DNA from: Silanimonas sp.
GTDB taxonomy: Bacteria; Pseudomonadota; Gammaproteobacteria; Xanthomonadales; Xanthomonadaceae
Length of the DNA: 64,000 nt
Assembly: GCA_018334015.1 (NCBI GenBank)
Contig: JAGXTI010000037.1
Coordinates: 21,390-85,389, forward strand
Direction of reading: 5' to 3'
Part shown: piece after piece, positions 45,335 through 53,353 of the stretch
How positions within the stretch are numbered: position 1 is the stretch's first letter
Layout of the letters: the number at the start of each line of letters is the position of its first letter
The notes under the pieces: generated by a model
Told to the model about the DNA's origin: nothing
Seen by the model: the letters and a program-made list of their open reading frames with translations, nothing else
Databases searched by the model: none
Position numbers and translations under genes: made by a program

Positions 45335-47755
45335 ATGGCCATCCTGCGCTTCACGCCGTCGCCGGACGAGGAGATGTCGCCGGAGGAACTCGCGGCCTAC
45401 CTGACCTCGATGATGCCGGAGATCCCCGGCTACCGGGTCATGCGCCGGATCGGCAAGGGCGGCATGAGCTTCGTCTACCTCGCGGTGCAGGAATCGCTCG
45501 ACCGTCAGGTGGCGATCAAGATCACCGCACCCGAGATCCTCCGCGACGAGGTCAGCAAGCAGCGCTTCGAGCAGGAGGCGCGCACCATCGCCAAGCTCGA
45601 ACACCCCTGCATCGTCGGTATCTACGAGGTCGGCCGCTCGCCGCAGGGGCTGATGTACTACGTGATGCCCTACCTCTCGAAGGGCCACCTCGGCCAGCGC
45701 GATCTGCGCAACGATGAGATGCGGATCGTCGCGGTGCTTCGTTCGCTGCTGTCGGCGCTCGGCTACGCGCACACCCGCGGCATCGTCCATCGCGACGTCA
45801 AGGCCGAGAACGTGCTGTTCGACAACGCCGACCGGCCGGTGCTGGCCGATTTCGGCATCGCCCTGCCGTTCCGCAATGCGGCCCGCATCACCAACGTCGG
45901 CTTCGCGGTCGGCAGCGCGGCCTATATGGCGCCCGAGCAGGCGCGCGGCGACAACGTCGACGGTCGCGCCGACCTCTACGCGGTCGGCGTGCTGGCCTAC
46001 GAAATGCTCACCGGCCGGCTGCCCTTCCAGGGCAACGACGCGCTGGCTCTGGCGGTGATGCACGCCCACGATCCGGTCCCGCCGCTGCCGATCGAGCGCC
46101 GGCACTGGCAGCCTTTCCTCTCGATCGCCCTGGCCAAGTCACGCGACCAGCGCTTCCGCAACGCCGAGCAGATGCAGAGCGCCCTCGACGAACTGGAGCG
46201 CAAGCTGCGCGGCCAGCCCTCGGCGCGCCTGCCGGCGGCGCCTGCCGGTGATGGTGCGCTGGCGGGCGAGCCGCCCGACTCGTCCAACCCGAGGGCCAAC
46301 ACCGCCGTCGCTGCAGTGGCACCCGCTGACCCGGAGGTTTCCGCAGCCGCCACCAGCAGCGCCTTCCGGCCCTGGCCCTGGGCGGCGGCCGGTGTCCTGG
46401 CGCTGGGCCTGGCCGCCGGCACTTGGTGGCTGGTTTCGGGCCTGACCAGCGACGGCAGCGGGCGCATCGTTCTCGATCCGATCCTGCCGCAACCGGATCC
46501 AGCCAGCGTCGATGATCCGATCGGCGCGGTGGCGGCCGCGGTCGGCGCCATTGCCACCGAGGCTCCGCTCCCACCCGCCGACGCCGACACCCCGGTTGCG
46601 GCTGCCGGCGAGCCCTTGCCTGCGGGCGCGGCCGGCCGGCTCGAGTTCCACACCGCGCCCCTGCCCTACGACCCGCGCATCCCGGCGGCCCGTGAACTTG
46701 TGGCGGCCGAGCACCAGATCGCCCGCCTGCGGCTCAGCCTGCCGCCTGGCGACAACGCCATCGACTCGCTGCGTGCCGCGCGCGGTCTGGCACCGCGCGA
46801 CCCGGCCCTGCCCGCGCTCGACGACGCGCTGCTGGCCGCCTTTGCCGGGCAATTCGACCGGCTGTTGGCCGAAGGCCAGCGCGAGGCCGCCGGCGCGGCC
46901 TGGCAACGACTCGGTGCCTACGCCGATGAGGCCGGGCTGCGCACACGGCCAGCCTGGGCGAGGCTGGTCGCCGCTCGCGAGGCTGGCATCCGCACTGCGC
47001 TGGCCGAGGCCGCCCGTCGGCGCGACCCTGCCCTGCTGGCCAACGCCGAGGCCGACATCGCCCGCTTCGGTCTGGATCCCGCCGTCTTCGCCGCGCCCCT
47101 GCGCGCCGCCCGGCTGGCCCTGCTGCCGGGTCCCGGCGCCCGGCTGGCTGGGCCGGGTCCGGCGATGCGCCTGGTGGTGGCCCCAACCGAAACCCGCAGC
47201 GGCTGGGCGGCGATGGAAACCGAAGTGAGCCGCGCCGACTACAGCGCCTTTGCCAGCAGCACCGGCCGTGCCGCCTCGCGCTGCCGCGGTGGCTTTCTCG
47301 AGCGCCGCAGCTGGGAGGCACCCGGCTTCCAGCAGGCCGGTGACGAACCGGTGGTCTGCGTCACGGTTGCCGATGCCGAGGCCTATGCGCAATGGCGCGG
47401 GCAGCGCCACGGCCAGCGCTACCGCTTGCCGAACGCCGCAGAATGGCAAGCCATGGCCCGCGGTGCGGCGAACAGCTGCTCCGGCACCCGCCTCGACTGC
47501 GACCGCCGTCCCGGCACCGTCCGCGCCGGTACTGGCCAAGCCTCACCGCTCGGCCTGCGCGACATCGGCGGCAACGTCCGCGAATGGCTGGCCGGTGGCC
47601 GCGAGGCCGGCGGCGGCGGCTGGCGCACCCTGCCCGGCAGCGCCCCCGAGGCCATCCAGACGCTTGCCGATCCGCGCGGGCAGGACGACCTCGGTTTCCG
47701 CCTCGTCCGCGAGGTCACCCTCGACGAATTGCTGGCGGCAGGGAGCCGCGACTGA
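45335..47755 (+). CDS. Serine/threonine protein kinase fused to a sulfatase-modifying-factor (FGE) domain
   Basis: Predicted membrane signalling protein of 806 residues. The Hanks-type kinase (about 32-290) is complete: glycine loop GKGGMS at 40, Lys62, HRDVKAEN with Asp154, and DFG at 172. A single membrane helix (about 346-370) leads to an extracytoplasmic part rich in Ala and Pro, ending in an FGE/SUMF1-like domain (about 610-800) with YRLPNAAEWQAMARG and RDIGGNVREWL. Such domains often act as binding modules, not enzymes. The stop overlaps the DUF502 gene (TGATG). Confidence 0.88.
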   Translation: MAILRFTPSPDEEMSPEELAAYLTSMMPEIPGYRVMRRIGKGGMSFVYLAVQESLDRQVAIKITAPEILRDEVSKQRFEQEARTIAKLEHPCIVGIYEVGRSPQGLMYYVMPYLSKGHLGQRDLRNDEMRIVAVLRSLLSALGYAHTRGIVHRDVKAENVLFDNADRPVLADFGIALPFRNAARITNVGFAVGSAAYMAPEQARGDNVDGRADLYAVGVLAYEMLTGRLPFQGNDALALAVMHAHDPVPPLPIERRHWQPFLSIALAKSRDQRFRNAEQMQSALDELERKLRGQPSARLPAAPAGDGALAGEPPDSSNPRANTAVAAVAPADPEVSAAATSSAFRPWPWAAAGVLALGLAAGTWWLVSGLTSDGSGRIVLDPILPQPDPASVDDPIGAVAAAVGAIATEAPLPPADADTPVAAAGEPLPAGAAGRLEFHTAPLPYDPRIPAARELVAAEHQIARLRLSLPPGDNAIDSLRAARGLAPRDPALPALDDALLAAFAGQFDRLLAEGQREAAGAAWQRLGAYADEAGLRTRPAWARLVAAREAGIRTALAEAARRRDPALLANAEADIARFGLDPAVFAAPLRAARLALLPGPGARLAGPGPAMRLVVAPTETRSGWAAMETEVSRADYSAFASSTGRAASRCRGGFLERRSWEAPGFQQAGDEPVVCVTVADAEAYAQWRGQRHGQRYRLPNAAEWQAMARGAANSCSGTRLDCDRRPGTVRAGTGQASPLGLRDIGGNVREWLAGGREAGGGGWRTLPGSAPEAIQTLADPRGQDDLGFRLVREVTLDELLAAGSRD

Positions 47756-48429
47756 TGCGCAAATTGCGACGCTGGTTCATCGCCGGCCTGCTGACCCTGT
47801 TCCCGCTCTGGCTCGCCTGGCTGGTGGTCAGCGTGCTGTTCGGGCTGTTCTCCGACCTGTCGCGGCCCTGGGTCGAACCTTTGCTCGATGGCCTCGCCGG
47901 CCGCTACCCCGAAACCTTCGGCTGGGCCGGTCACAACGCGGCCATGGCCGTGTTCGGCCTGATCGGCACCTTCGCCATCATCGTCGCTGTCGGTGCTCTG
48001 GTGCGGCGGGTGATCGGCCAGACCCTGCTCGCCGGCATCGAGAACCTGATCGCCCGCCTGCCGCTGGTCAACATCGTCTACTCCAGCGCCCGCAAGCTGC
48101 TCGATCTGTTGCAGCAACCACCGGGCAAGGCACAGCGGGTGGTGCTGATCGAGTTCCCGCACCGCGACATGAAAGCGGTCGGCTTCGTCACCCGCATCCT
48201 CCGCGAGGAAGGCAGCGGACGCGAACTGGCGGCGGTCTACGTGCCGACCACGCCCAACCCCACGTCCGGCTACCTCGAGGTGGTGCCGGTCGATCGTCTG
48301 GTGGTGACCGACTGGACCGTCGACGAGGCGATGGCCTTCATCATTTCCGGCGGCGCGGTGGCGCCGGCCTCGATGCCTTTCGAGGTCAAACCCCCAGGCC
48401 GCACGGACGGCGGCAGCGCCATGCCATGA
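47755..48429 (+). CDS. DUF502 family inner-membrane protein
   Basis: Membrane protein of 224 residues with two N-terminal hydrophobic helices (about 8-30 and 62-85) and a soluble C-terminal domain. FPLWLAWLVVSVLF, PLVNIVYSSARKLLD and VPTTPNPTSGYLEVVP match the DUF502 pattern. Function is unknown; homologues occur in many bacteria and plants. It overlaps the kinase gene before it and the thioredoxin-fold gene after it, so the three are likely coexpressed. Confidence 0.85.
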   Translation: MRKLRRWFIAGLLTLFPLWLAWLVVSVLFGLFSDLSRPWVEPLLDGLAGRYPETFGWAGHNAAMAVFGLIGTFAIIVAVGALVRRVIGQTLLAGIENLIARLPLVNIVYSSARKLLDLLQQPPGKAQRVVLIEFPHRDMKAVGFVTRILREEGSGRELAAVYVPTTPNPTSGYLEVVPVDRLVVTDWTVDEAMAFIISGGAVAPASMPFEVKPPGRTDGGSAMP

Positions 48430-48980
48430 GGCGGGAGCGACCCGAATCGAGCCGCCATCCGCTGCTGCAACGCAGCGTGCTCATCGGTTTGGTGATGGCG
48501 ATCCTGCTCGGCGTCTGGCTGCGTGATCTGCCTGCCTTGTTCCGCCAACCGCCGGTCGAAACGGTCGCGCTGGAGCGGCCGCGCGTCGACGCCCTGGGCA
48601 CGCCGCGCCAACTCGCCGAGTGGCAGGGGCGGCCGGTGTTGGTCGCCTACGGCGCCGCCTGGTGCCAGGATTGCCCGGCACTGGTGGCCGCCGCCGAGGC
48701 GGCCGGACAGCGCGACGGGCTCGTCGTCCTGCACATGCTGACGAGCACCGTCGCCGGCTACGGCCACCCTCCCGGTGCCAGCGACGCCGCGACCTGGGCC
48801 GAACGGTTCGGCCTGCCGCCGGAACGGGTCTGGGCCGCCGACCTCACGGCCAAGCCGCTGCCGGCCTGGACCCTGTTCGACGCCGAGGGCCGGGTGCGGG
48901 CCGAACACGAAGGCCCGATCGACCCGAGGCGTCTGGCCGCGGCCCTCGACCGCCTGCCGGCGGAGACGACCGCCCCCTGA
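48426..48980 (+). CDS. Membrane-anchored thioredoxin-fold protein
   Basis: Protein of 184 residues with an N-terminal membrane anchor (about 16-34) and a thioredoxin-like domain facing the periplasm. The active site reads AAWCQDCPAL, a CxxC with unusual Gln-Asp between the cysteines. It may reduce or oxidise periplasmic thiols, but no family member with proven function was recognised. Its ATG overlaps the DUF502 stop. The stop lies three bases from the stop of opposing slyD. Confidence 0.7.
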   Translation: MRRERPESSRHPLLQRSVLIGLVMAILLGVWLRDLPALFRQPPVETVALERPRVDALGTPRQLAEWQGRPVLVAYGAAWCQDCPALVAAAEAAGQRDGLVVLHMLTSTVAGYGHPPGASDAATWAERFGLPPERVWAADLTAKPLPAWTLFDAEGRVRAEHEGPIDPRRLAAALDRLPAETTAP

Positions 48981-48983
48981 AGC

Positions 48984-49466
48984 TCAGTGGTGGTGGCCGC
49001 CCGGGCCGTGGACGTGGCCGTGCAGCACCTCTTCGACCGAAGCCTCACGGACCTCGACGATCTCGATGTCGAAGTGCAGCGGCATGCCGGCAAGCGGGTG
49101 GTTGGCATCGATGGTGACGGTGTCGGCCTCGACGGCGGCGACCACTACGGTGATCGGCCCCATCGGTCCCTGTGCCTCGAACTGCATGCCCGGCGCCAGT
49201 TCGGCATCCGCCGGGAAAGCCGAGCGCGGCACCGCCTGCAGCATTTCGGGGTTGTGCTCGCCGTAACCCTCGCTGGCGGGCACGACGACCTGGAAGCTGT
49301 CGCCGACGACCCGACCGGCCATGGCTTTCTCCAGCCCCGGCACGATCTGGCCGACGCCATGCAGGTAAGGCAGCGGCTCGCGGCCGCGTGAGCTATCGAT
49401 GACCTGACCCTCGGGGCTGGTCAGGGTGTAGTGGAAGGAAGCGACGGTGCGCTCGGCGATCTGCAT
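48984..49466 (-). CDS. slyD: FKBP-type peptidyl-prolyl isomerase SlyD
   Basis: Cytoplasmic proline isomerase and chaperone that also binds nickel and other metals. The 160 residues have the FKBP core (VIDSSRGREPLPYLHGVGQIVPGLEKAM) with the insert-in-flap domain (FPADAELAPGMQFEA). The C-terminus is a short His-rich tail, HGHVHGPGGHHH, a metal-binding end shorter than the E. coli one. The ATG at 49466 follows an excellent GGAGAGGAG site. Confidence 0.93.
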   Translation of the reverse strand: MQIAERTVASFHYTLTSPEGQVIDSSRGREPLPYLHGVGQIVPGLEKAMAGRVVGDSFQVVVPASEGYGEHNPEMLQAVPRSAFPADAELAPGMQFEAQGPMGPITVVVAAVEADTVTIDANHPLAGMPLHFDIEIVEVREASVEEVLHGHVHGPGGHHH

Positions 49467-49485
49467 CGGGTTTCTCCTCTCCAAA

Positions 49486-49513
49486 GAAAAACCCCGGGCG
49501 CAAACCCGGGGTT
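49486..49513 (-). terminator. Intrinsic terminator after the cold-shock gene
   Basis: On the minus strand, AACCCCGGG / CCCGGGGTT form a 9-bp stem with a 6-base loop (49490-49513), followed by a run of T. It separates csp from slyD. Confidence 0.88.
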
Positions 49514-49538
49514 CGTCACGCTCACGCGTGGTGCGGCT

Positions 49539-49748
49539 TCAGAGCGCCTGGACGGCGTCGGCCTGCAGGCCCTTCGGGCCCTTCACGACGGTGAAGCTGA
49601 CCTTCTGGCCTTCCTTCAGCGTCTTGAAACCCGCGCCCTGGATGGAGCGGAAGTGCACGAACAGGTCTTCGCCACCATCGCGCGAGATGAAGCCGAAGCC
49701 CTTGGCGTCGTTGAACCACTTGACGGTGCCGGTCTGACGATCGGACAT
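49539..49748 (-). CDS. Cold-shock protein (CspA family)
   Basis: Single-stranded nucleic-acid-binding OB-fold protein acting as RNA chaperone or antiterminator. The 69 residues contain [16 protein letters not shown] (RNP1) and DLFVHF (RNP2). The start at 49748 follows CAGGAGAC. The upstream ~110 bases on this strand are probably a transcribed leader, as in other csp genes, although temperature control cannot be judged here. Confidence 0.95.
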   Translation of the reverse strand: MSDRQTGTVKWFNDAKGFGFISRDGGEDLFVHFRSIQGAGFKTLKEGQKVSFTVVKGPKGLQADAVQAL

Positions 49749-49964
49749 GAGTTGTCTCCTGAAAACAGTTTGAAAGAAATACACCGGGGGGCCGGCGGCT
49801 GTCTGCTGGGAGGCAACACAAGGGCGATGTAGCGGATCAACGATCTACCGCATCGGGACACAATTCACCGTGACCCGGCAAGCTCAGCACCGCCATCGTA
49901 AGCCTTTCCAAGCCGCTTGCCAACCGTTTGTCAAGGCCGCCCACAAAAAAGGCCGGGGTGGTGC

Positions 49965-49970
49965 TAGACT
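49965..49970 (+). promoter_or_regulatory. Extended -10 box of the first CopL-like gene
   Basis: TAGACT preceded by TGC. The GTG start follows after exactly 6 bases, so the transcript is expected to be leaderless. A -35 box is not evident, which fits an extended -10 promoter. Confidence 0.5.
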
Positions 49971-49976
49971 GGGCCG

Positions 49977-50366
49977 GTGAAACGCTCGTCCCGCCCCCTG
50001 CTGCGCTGCATCGGCCATGGCCTGCTGACCCTGCTGCTGGTGCTGCAGGCGAGCATGGTGCTGGCCCTCGGGGGCGCTGGCTGCGCCACGGCGGCGGTCA
50101 CCGTGACGGCCAGCGAAGCCGCGGCCACCCCGCCCTGCCACCCGGCCACCCCGGCGTCTGGCCTGCCCGCCGGTAACCCGGCTGCCGGCGAGGACTGCCT
50201 CGCGGGCGGCGGCACCTGGTGCGCCTGGGCCTGCTCGCTGGCGGCCAGTGCCCTGCCCCTGCCGATCGTGCCGGTGGCCCTGCCGCCGCCCGGCGCGCCC
50301 GATGCGCCCCCCACCCTGCTCGCCAGCCGCGCCCTGCCGGTTCCCCTGCGCCCACCCGCGGCCTGA
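49977..50366 (+). CDS. CopL/DUF2946-like Cys-His small exported protein (copy 1)
   Basis: Putative copper-responsive regulatory mini-gene of the Cus operon. The 129-residue product has a basic N-terminus and hydrophobic segment (about 12-33), then PPCHPA (Cys54-His55), Cys74, and WCAWAC (Cys82, Cys86), ending LPVPLRPPAA. The second copy at 58369 shares this plan and end. CopL of Xanthomonas, upstream of copAB, has a signal peptide, Cys/His-rich middle and similar end; assignment to CopL or DUF2946 rests on this pattern. No Shine-Dalgarno precedes the GTG. Its stop begins a base-paired leader. Confidence 0.65.
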   Translation: MKRSSRPLLRCIGHGLLTLLLVLQASMVLALGGAGCATAAVTVTASEAAATPPCHPATPASGLPAGNPAAGEDCLAGGGTWCAWACSLAASALPLPIVPVALPPPGAPDAPPTLLASRALPVPLRPPAA

Positions 50367-50438
50367 TTCCGTTGCTCGATACCCCGCCGGCACCCCCGGC
50401 GGAATGTCCCGCGGGCTTCAGCCCGCTTGCGCGGAATC
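50365..50438 (+). promoter_or_regulatory. Structured junction between CopL-like gene 1 and the efflux operon
   Basis: GATTCCG (50365-50371), overlapping the TGA stop, is complementary to CGGAATC (50432-50438), just before the next start. Inside are hairpins CCGCCGG/CCGGCGG (50384-50402) and GCGGGC/GCCCGC (50411-50426). A terminating ribosome would cover the left arm and free the downstream start. Confidence 0.55.
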
Positions 50439-50441
50439 CCC

Positions 50442-51734
50442 ATGATGAACCCCCGTTTGCTGATGGCCACCCCGGCCCTCTTGGCGGCGTTGTTGCTGGC
50501 CGTGCCATGCCGGGCGGCCACTGCCCGTGTGCCGGCGACCGCACCCGGAGCCACGCTCGACAGCCTGTTGGCGATCGCACGCGAACAACACCCCGAGTTG
50601 CGCACGATGCAGCACGAGGCCGAGGCCGCCACCCAGCGCCTCGACGCCGCCGGCACCCTTCCCGACCCGATGTTCGGCATCGAATTGCGCGACGTGACCA
50701 ATGCCGCCAGCAACGGCGACTTCAGCCTGTCGCCGGCCCGCGTCGGCAGCACCCGTTACCGGGTCGGCCAGACCTTCCCGCCCTGGGGCCAGCGCAGGGC
50801 ACAGCGTACGGCAGCGCAGGCCGGAGCCGACGAGGCTGCGCACCGCGTGGACTCGACCTGGGCCGATCTGGCACTGCGCATCAAAACCGCTCATGCGCGC
50901 TGGCAGCAGGTGCATGCCACGCTCGAGCAGACGCGGGAGATCGTCGCGCTGACCGAGCGTCTGGAGGCCCTGGCCCAGACCCGTTACGCGAGCGGGCTGG
51001 CACCGCAGCAGGACGTGATCCGAGCGCAGGTCGAACGCACGGCAATCGCCACCGAGATCGCAATGCTGGAAGCGGAGCGAGGGGCACTGAGCGCACGCCT
51101 GAACGGCCTGGTGGCGCGCCCCGCCGATGCACCGCTGGCAGCACCGCAGGCCGAGCCGGCCCTGCCGCCGGCTGCGCCGTCTGATCCCGCCACGCTGCGC
51201 GAGCGCATGCTGGCGCGCAACCCGCAACTGGCCGCCGAGGACGCGCGCATACGCGCCGCCGAGGGCAACAGGGAGGTCGCCCGCAGCAGGCGCTACCCGG
51301 AACTGACCATCGGCGTGGCTCCGATGCAGATGCGCAACCGCATCGACGAATGGGAGCTAATGCTCGAAATCAGCATCCCCTTGCAGCGGGGCAGGCAGCG
51401 GGCCGAGGAACGCGAAGCACAGGCGCTGCTGGCGGCGGCGCAGGCGCGCAAGGACAGCGCCGCCAATGAACTGCTGGCGCAACTGGGCGAGCAGTGGGCG
51501 GCACTGGCTGCGGCCCACCACATCGAATCACTGACCCGCACCCGCCTGCTGCCGCAGGCGAGCCTGACGCTGCAGGCCGCACTTGCCGGCTACGAGACCG
51601 GCCAGGTGGACTTCGCCACCGTGCTCGATGCCCTGCGCCAGAACCGCCAGGCGCAACTCAAGCTGATCGATACCCGTACCGAAGCACGCATACGGGCTGC
51701 CGAAATCGAGCGCCTGCTGGGAGAACGTCCATGA
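50442..51734 (+). CDS. TolC-family outer-membrane factor of a heavy-metal efflux pump (CusC/CzcC-like)
   Basis: Outer-membrane channel for the CusBA pump. The 430-residue precursor has a signal peptide (cleaved near residue 25, PCRA|ATA), then two long alpha-helical coiled-coil halves rich in Ala and Glu, typical of outer-membrane efflux proteins. The beginning SLLAIAREQHPELRTMQHEAEAA matches the family repeat. Unlike E. coli CusC there is no lipobox. A double ATG at 50442/50445 is the start; a TTG at 50427 is less likely. The stop overlaps cusB (ATGA). Confidence 0.85.
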   Translation: MMNPRLLMATPALLAALLLAVPCRAATARVPATAPGATLDSLLAIAREQHPELRTMQHEAEAATQRLDAAGTLPDPMFGIELRDVTNAASNGDFSLSPARVGSTRYRVGQTFPPWGQRRAQRTAAQAGADEAAHRVDSTWADLALRIKTAHARWQQVHATLEQTREIVALTERLEALAQTRYASGLAPQQDVIRAQVERTAIATEIAMLEAERGALSARLNGLVARPADAPLAAPQAEPALPPAAPSDPATLRERMLARNPQLAAEDARIRAAEGNREVARSRRYPELTIGVAPMQMRNRIDEWELMLEISIPLQRGRQRAEEREAQALLAAAQARKDSAANELLAQLGEQWAALAAAHHIESLTRTRLLPQASLTLQAALAGYETGQVDFATVLDALRQNRQAQLKLIDTRTEARIRAAEIERLLGERP

Positions 51735-53314
51735 GCAACGAAATGCAAGGCGCAAAACGCACGCCCTCCGTTCATCGCCTCGCTGCCATGGCCACCATCG
51801 GTGGGCGCACCGGCGTGACCCTGCTGGTGTTGCTGGCCGGGGTGGTGATCGCGGCGGCGGCCGGCTACTGGTTCGGTCAGCGCAGTGGGCAAGAGCAGGC
51901 CGCGGCCGCTCCGGCCGGGGACGAGGGCAGGAAAATCCTTTACTACCGCAACCCGATGGGGATGCCCTCAACCTCGCCGACGCCGAAGCAGGACTCGATG
52001 GGAATGGACTACATCCCGGTCTTCGAGGGCGAAGACGACGCGGGCGGCGGCATCAGGATTTCGGCCGAGCGCGTGCAGAAGCTCGGCGTGCGCGTGGTGC
52101 CCGTCGAGCGCCGCGCGCTCGACGAGACGGTGCGTGCCAGCGGCCGCATCGAGGCCGACGAGAGGCGCTTGGCCACCGTCACGGCGAAGTTCGACGGCTT
52201 CATCGAGAAGCTGCATGTCAACGCCACCGGCCAGCCGGTGGGTCGCGGCGCGCCCCTGTTCGATGCCTTCAGCCCCGAGCTCCTGGCCGCGCAACGCGAG
52301 TACGCGGTGGCAGCGCAGGGCCTGGCCCAGCTCCACGAGGCCGATGCCCAGGCGCGTGCGGGCATGCAGCGGCTGGCGGAGGCTGCGCTGGCGCGGCTGC
52401 GGCTGTGGGATGTGACCGAGGAAGAGATCGCCCGCCTGGTGGCCAGCGGTGAACCACGCCGCACACTGACCTTCCGGGCACCGGCAGACGGCGTGGTGGT
52501 CGAGCGCAAGGCGGTGCAGGGCATGCGCTTTGTGGCCGGCGAGACGCTGTTTGGCATCGCCGATTTCTCCAGCGTCTGGCTGATCGCCGATGTCGCCGAG
52601 CAGGACATCGGCCGCGTTCGGGTCGGCATGCCGGCGCGCGTTCGGCTCGACGCCTATCCGGGTGAGGTGCTCGACGGCCGCGTCACCTTCATCGCCCCGA
52701 CCTTGCGTGCCGAGACCCGCAGCGCCCAGGTGCGCGTCGAACTGGACAACCGCGATGGACGGCTGAAACCGGCGATGTTCGCGCAGGTCGAGTTGCCGGT
52801 CACCACCACCGACCTGCCACTCGTGGTGCCGAGATCGGCGGTCATCGACAGCGGGGTTCGAAGCGTGGTGATCGTCGATCGGGGTGCCGGCCGCTTCGAA
52901 TCGCGCGAGGTCAAGACCGGCCGTCGCGGCGACGAGTCCGTCGTCATCAACGAGGGCTTGAGGGAGGGCGAGAGCGTGGTGGTGGCCGCCAATTTCCTGA
53001 TCGACGCCGAAAGCAATCTGCGGGCGGCACTCGCCGACCTGAAGGGCGGCAGCAATACCAACCCGGACGCGGTGCCGGTGGTGCATGTCGCCATCGGCAC
53101 GCTCGACGATATCGACATCACGACCGGCACCTTGCTGATCACGCACGATCCGGTTCCGAGCCTGAATTGGCCGACCATGACGATGGAGTTCGTTCCGGCC
53201 GATGAGGCCGTTGCCAAGGCGGCACAACCCGGCGACGCGATCCGCTTCGAGTTCATCGAACGCAAGCCGGGCGAGTGGGTGGTGACCGCGATCGAAAGGC
53301 GGGAGGAGCAATGA
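51731..53314 (+). CDS. cusB: Cu/Ag RND periplasmic adaptor CusB with fused C-terminal CusF domain
   Basis: Membrane-fusion protein linking CusA to the outer-membrane channel and passing Cu(I)/Ag(I). The 527 residues have one anchor helix (about 28-46), a heavy-metal-binding segment (YYRNPMGM, DSMGMDYIPV, about 70-97), barrel-sandwich and beta-barrel domains (about 105-430), and a CusF-like domain at about 445-527. In the last, His472, Trp480, Met483 and Met485 reproduce the spacing of the CusF copper site (His36, Trp44, Met47, Met49). Adaptor and metallochaperone are thus fused. Its ATG overlaps the upstream stop. Confidence 0.92.
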   Translation: MSNEMQGAKRTPSVHRLAAMATIGGRTGVTLLVLLAGVVIAAAAGYWFGQRSGQEQAAAAPAGDEGRKILYYRNPMGMPSTSPTPKQDSMGMDYIPVFEGEDDAGGGIRISAERVQKLGVRVVPVERRALDETVRASGRIEADERRLATVTAKFDGFIEKLHVNATGQPVGRGAPLFDAFSPELLAAQREYAVAAQGLAQLHEADAQARAGMQRLAEAALARLRLWDVTEEEIARLVASGEPRRTLTFRAPADGVVVERKAVQGMRFVAGETLFGIADFSSVWLIADVAEQDIGRVRVGMPARVRLDAYPGEVLDGRVTFIAPTLRAETRSAQVRVELDNRDGRLKPAMFAQVELPVTTTDLPLVVPRSAVIDSGVRSVVIVDRGAGRFESREVKTGRRGDESVVINEGLREGESVVVAANFLIDAESNLRAALADLKGGSNTNPDAVPVVHVAIGTLDDIDITTGTLLITHDPVPSLNWPTMTMEFVPADEAVAKAAQPGDAIRFEFIERKPGEWVVTAIERREEQ

Positions 53315-53353
53315 GCGCGCGAATCCCACCGTCATCGAATCGGAAGCCTAGCC

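Noticed and set aside
49928-49933. TTGTCA as the -35 box of CopL-like gene 1
   Set aside because: It is 31 bases from the TAGACT box, too far for a sigma-70 promoter; the extended -10 reading is preferred.
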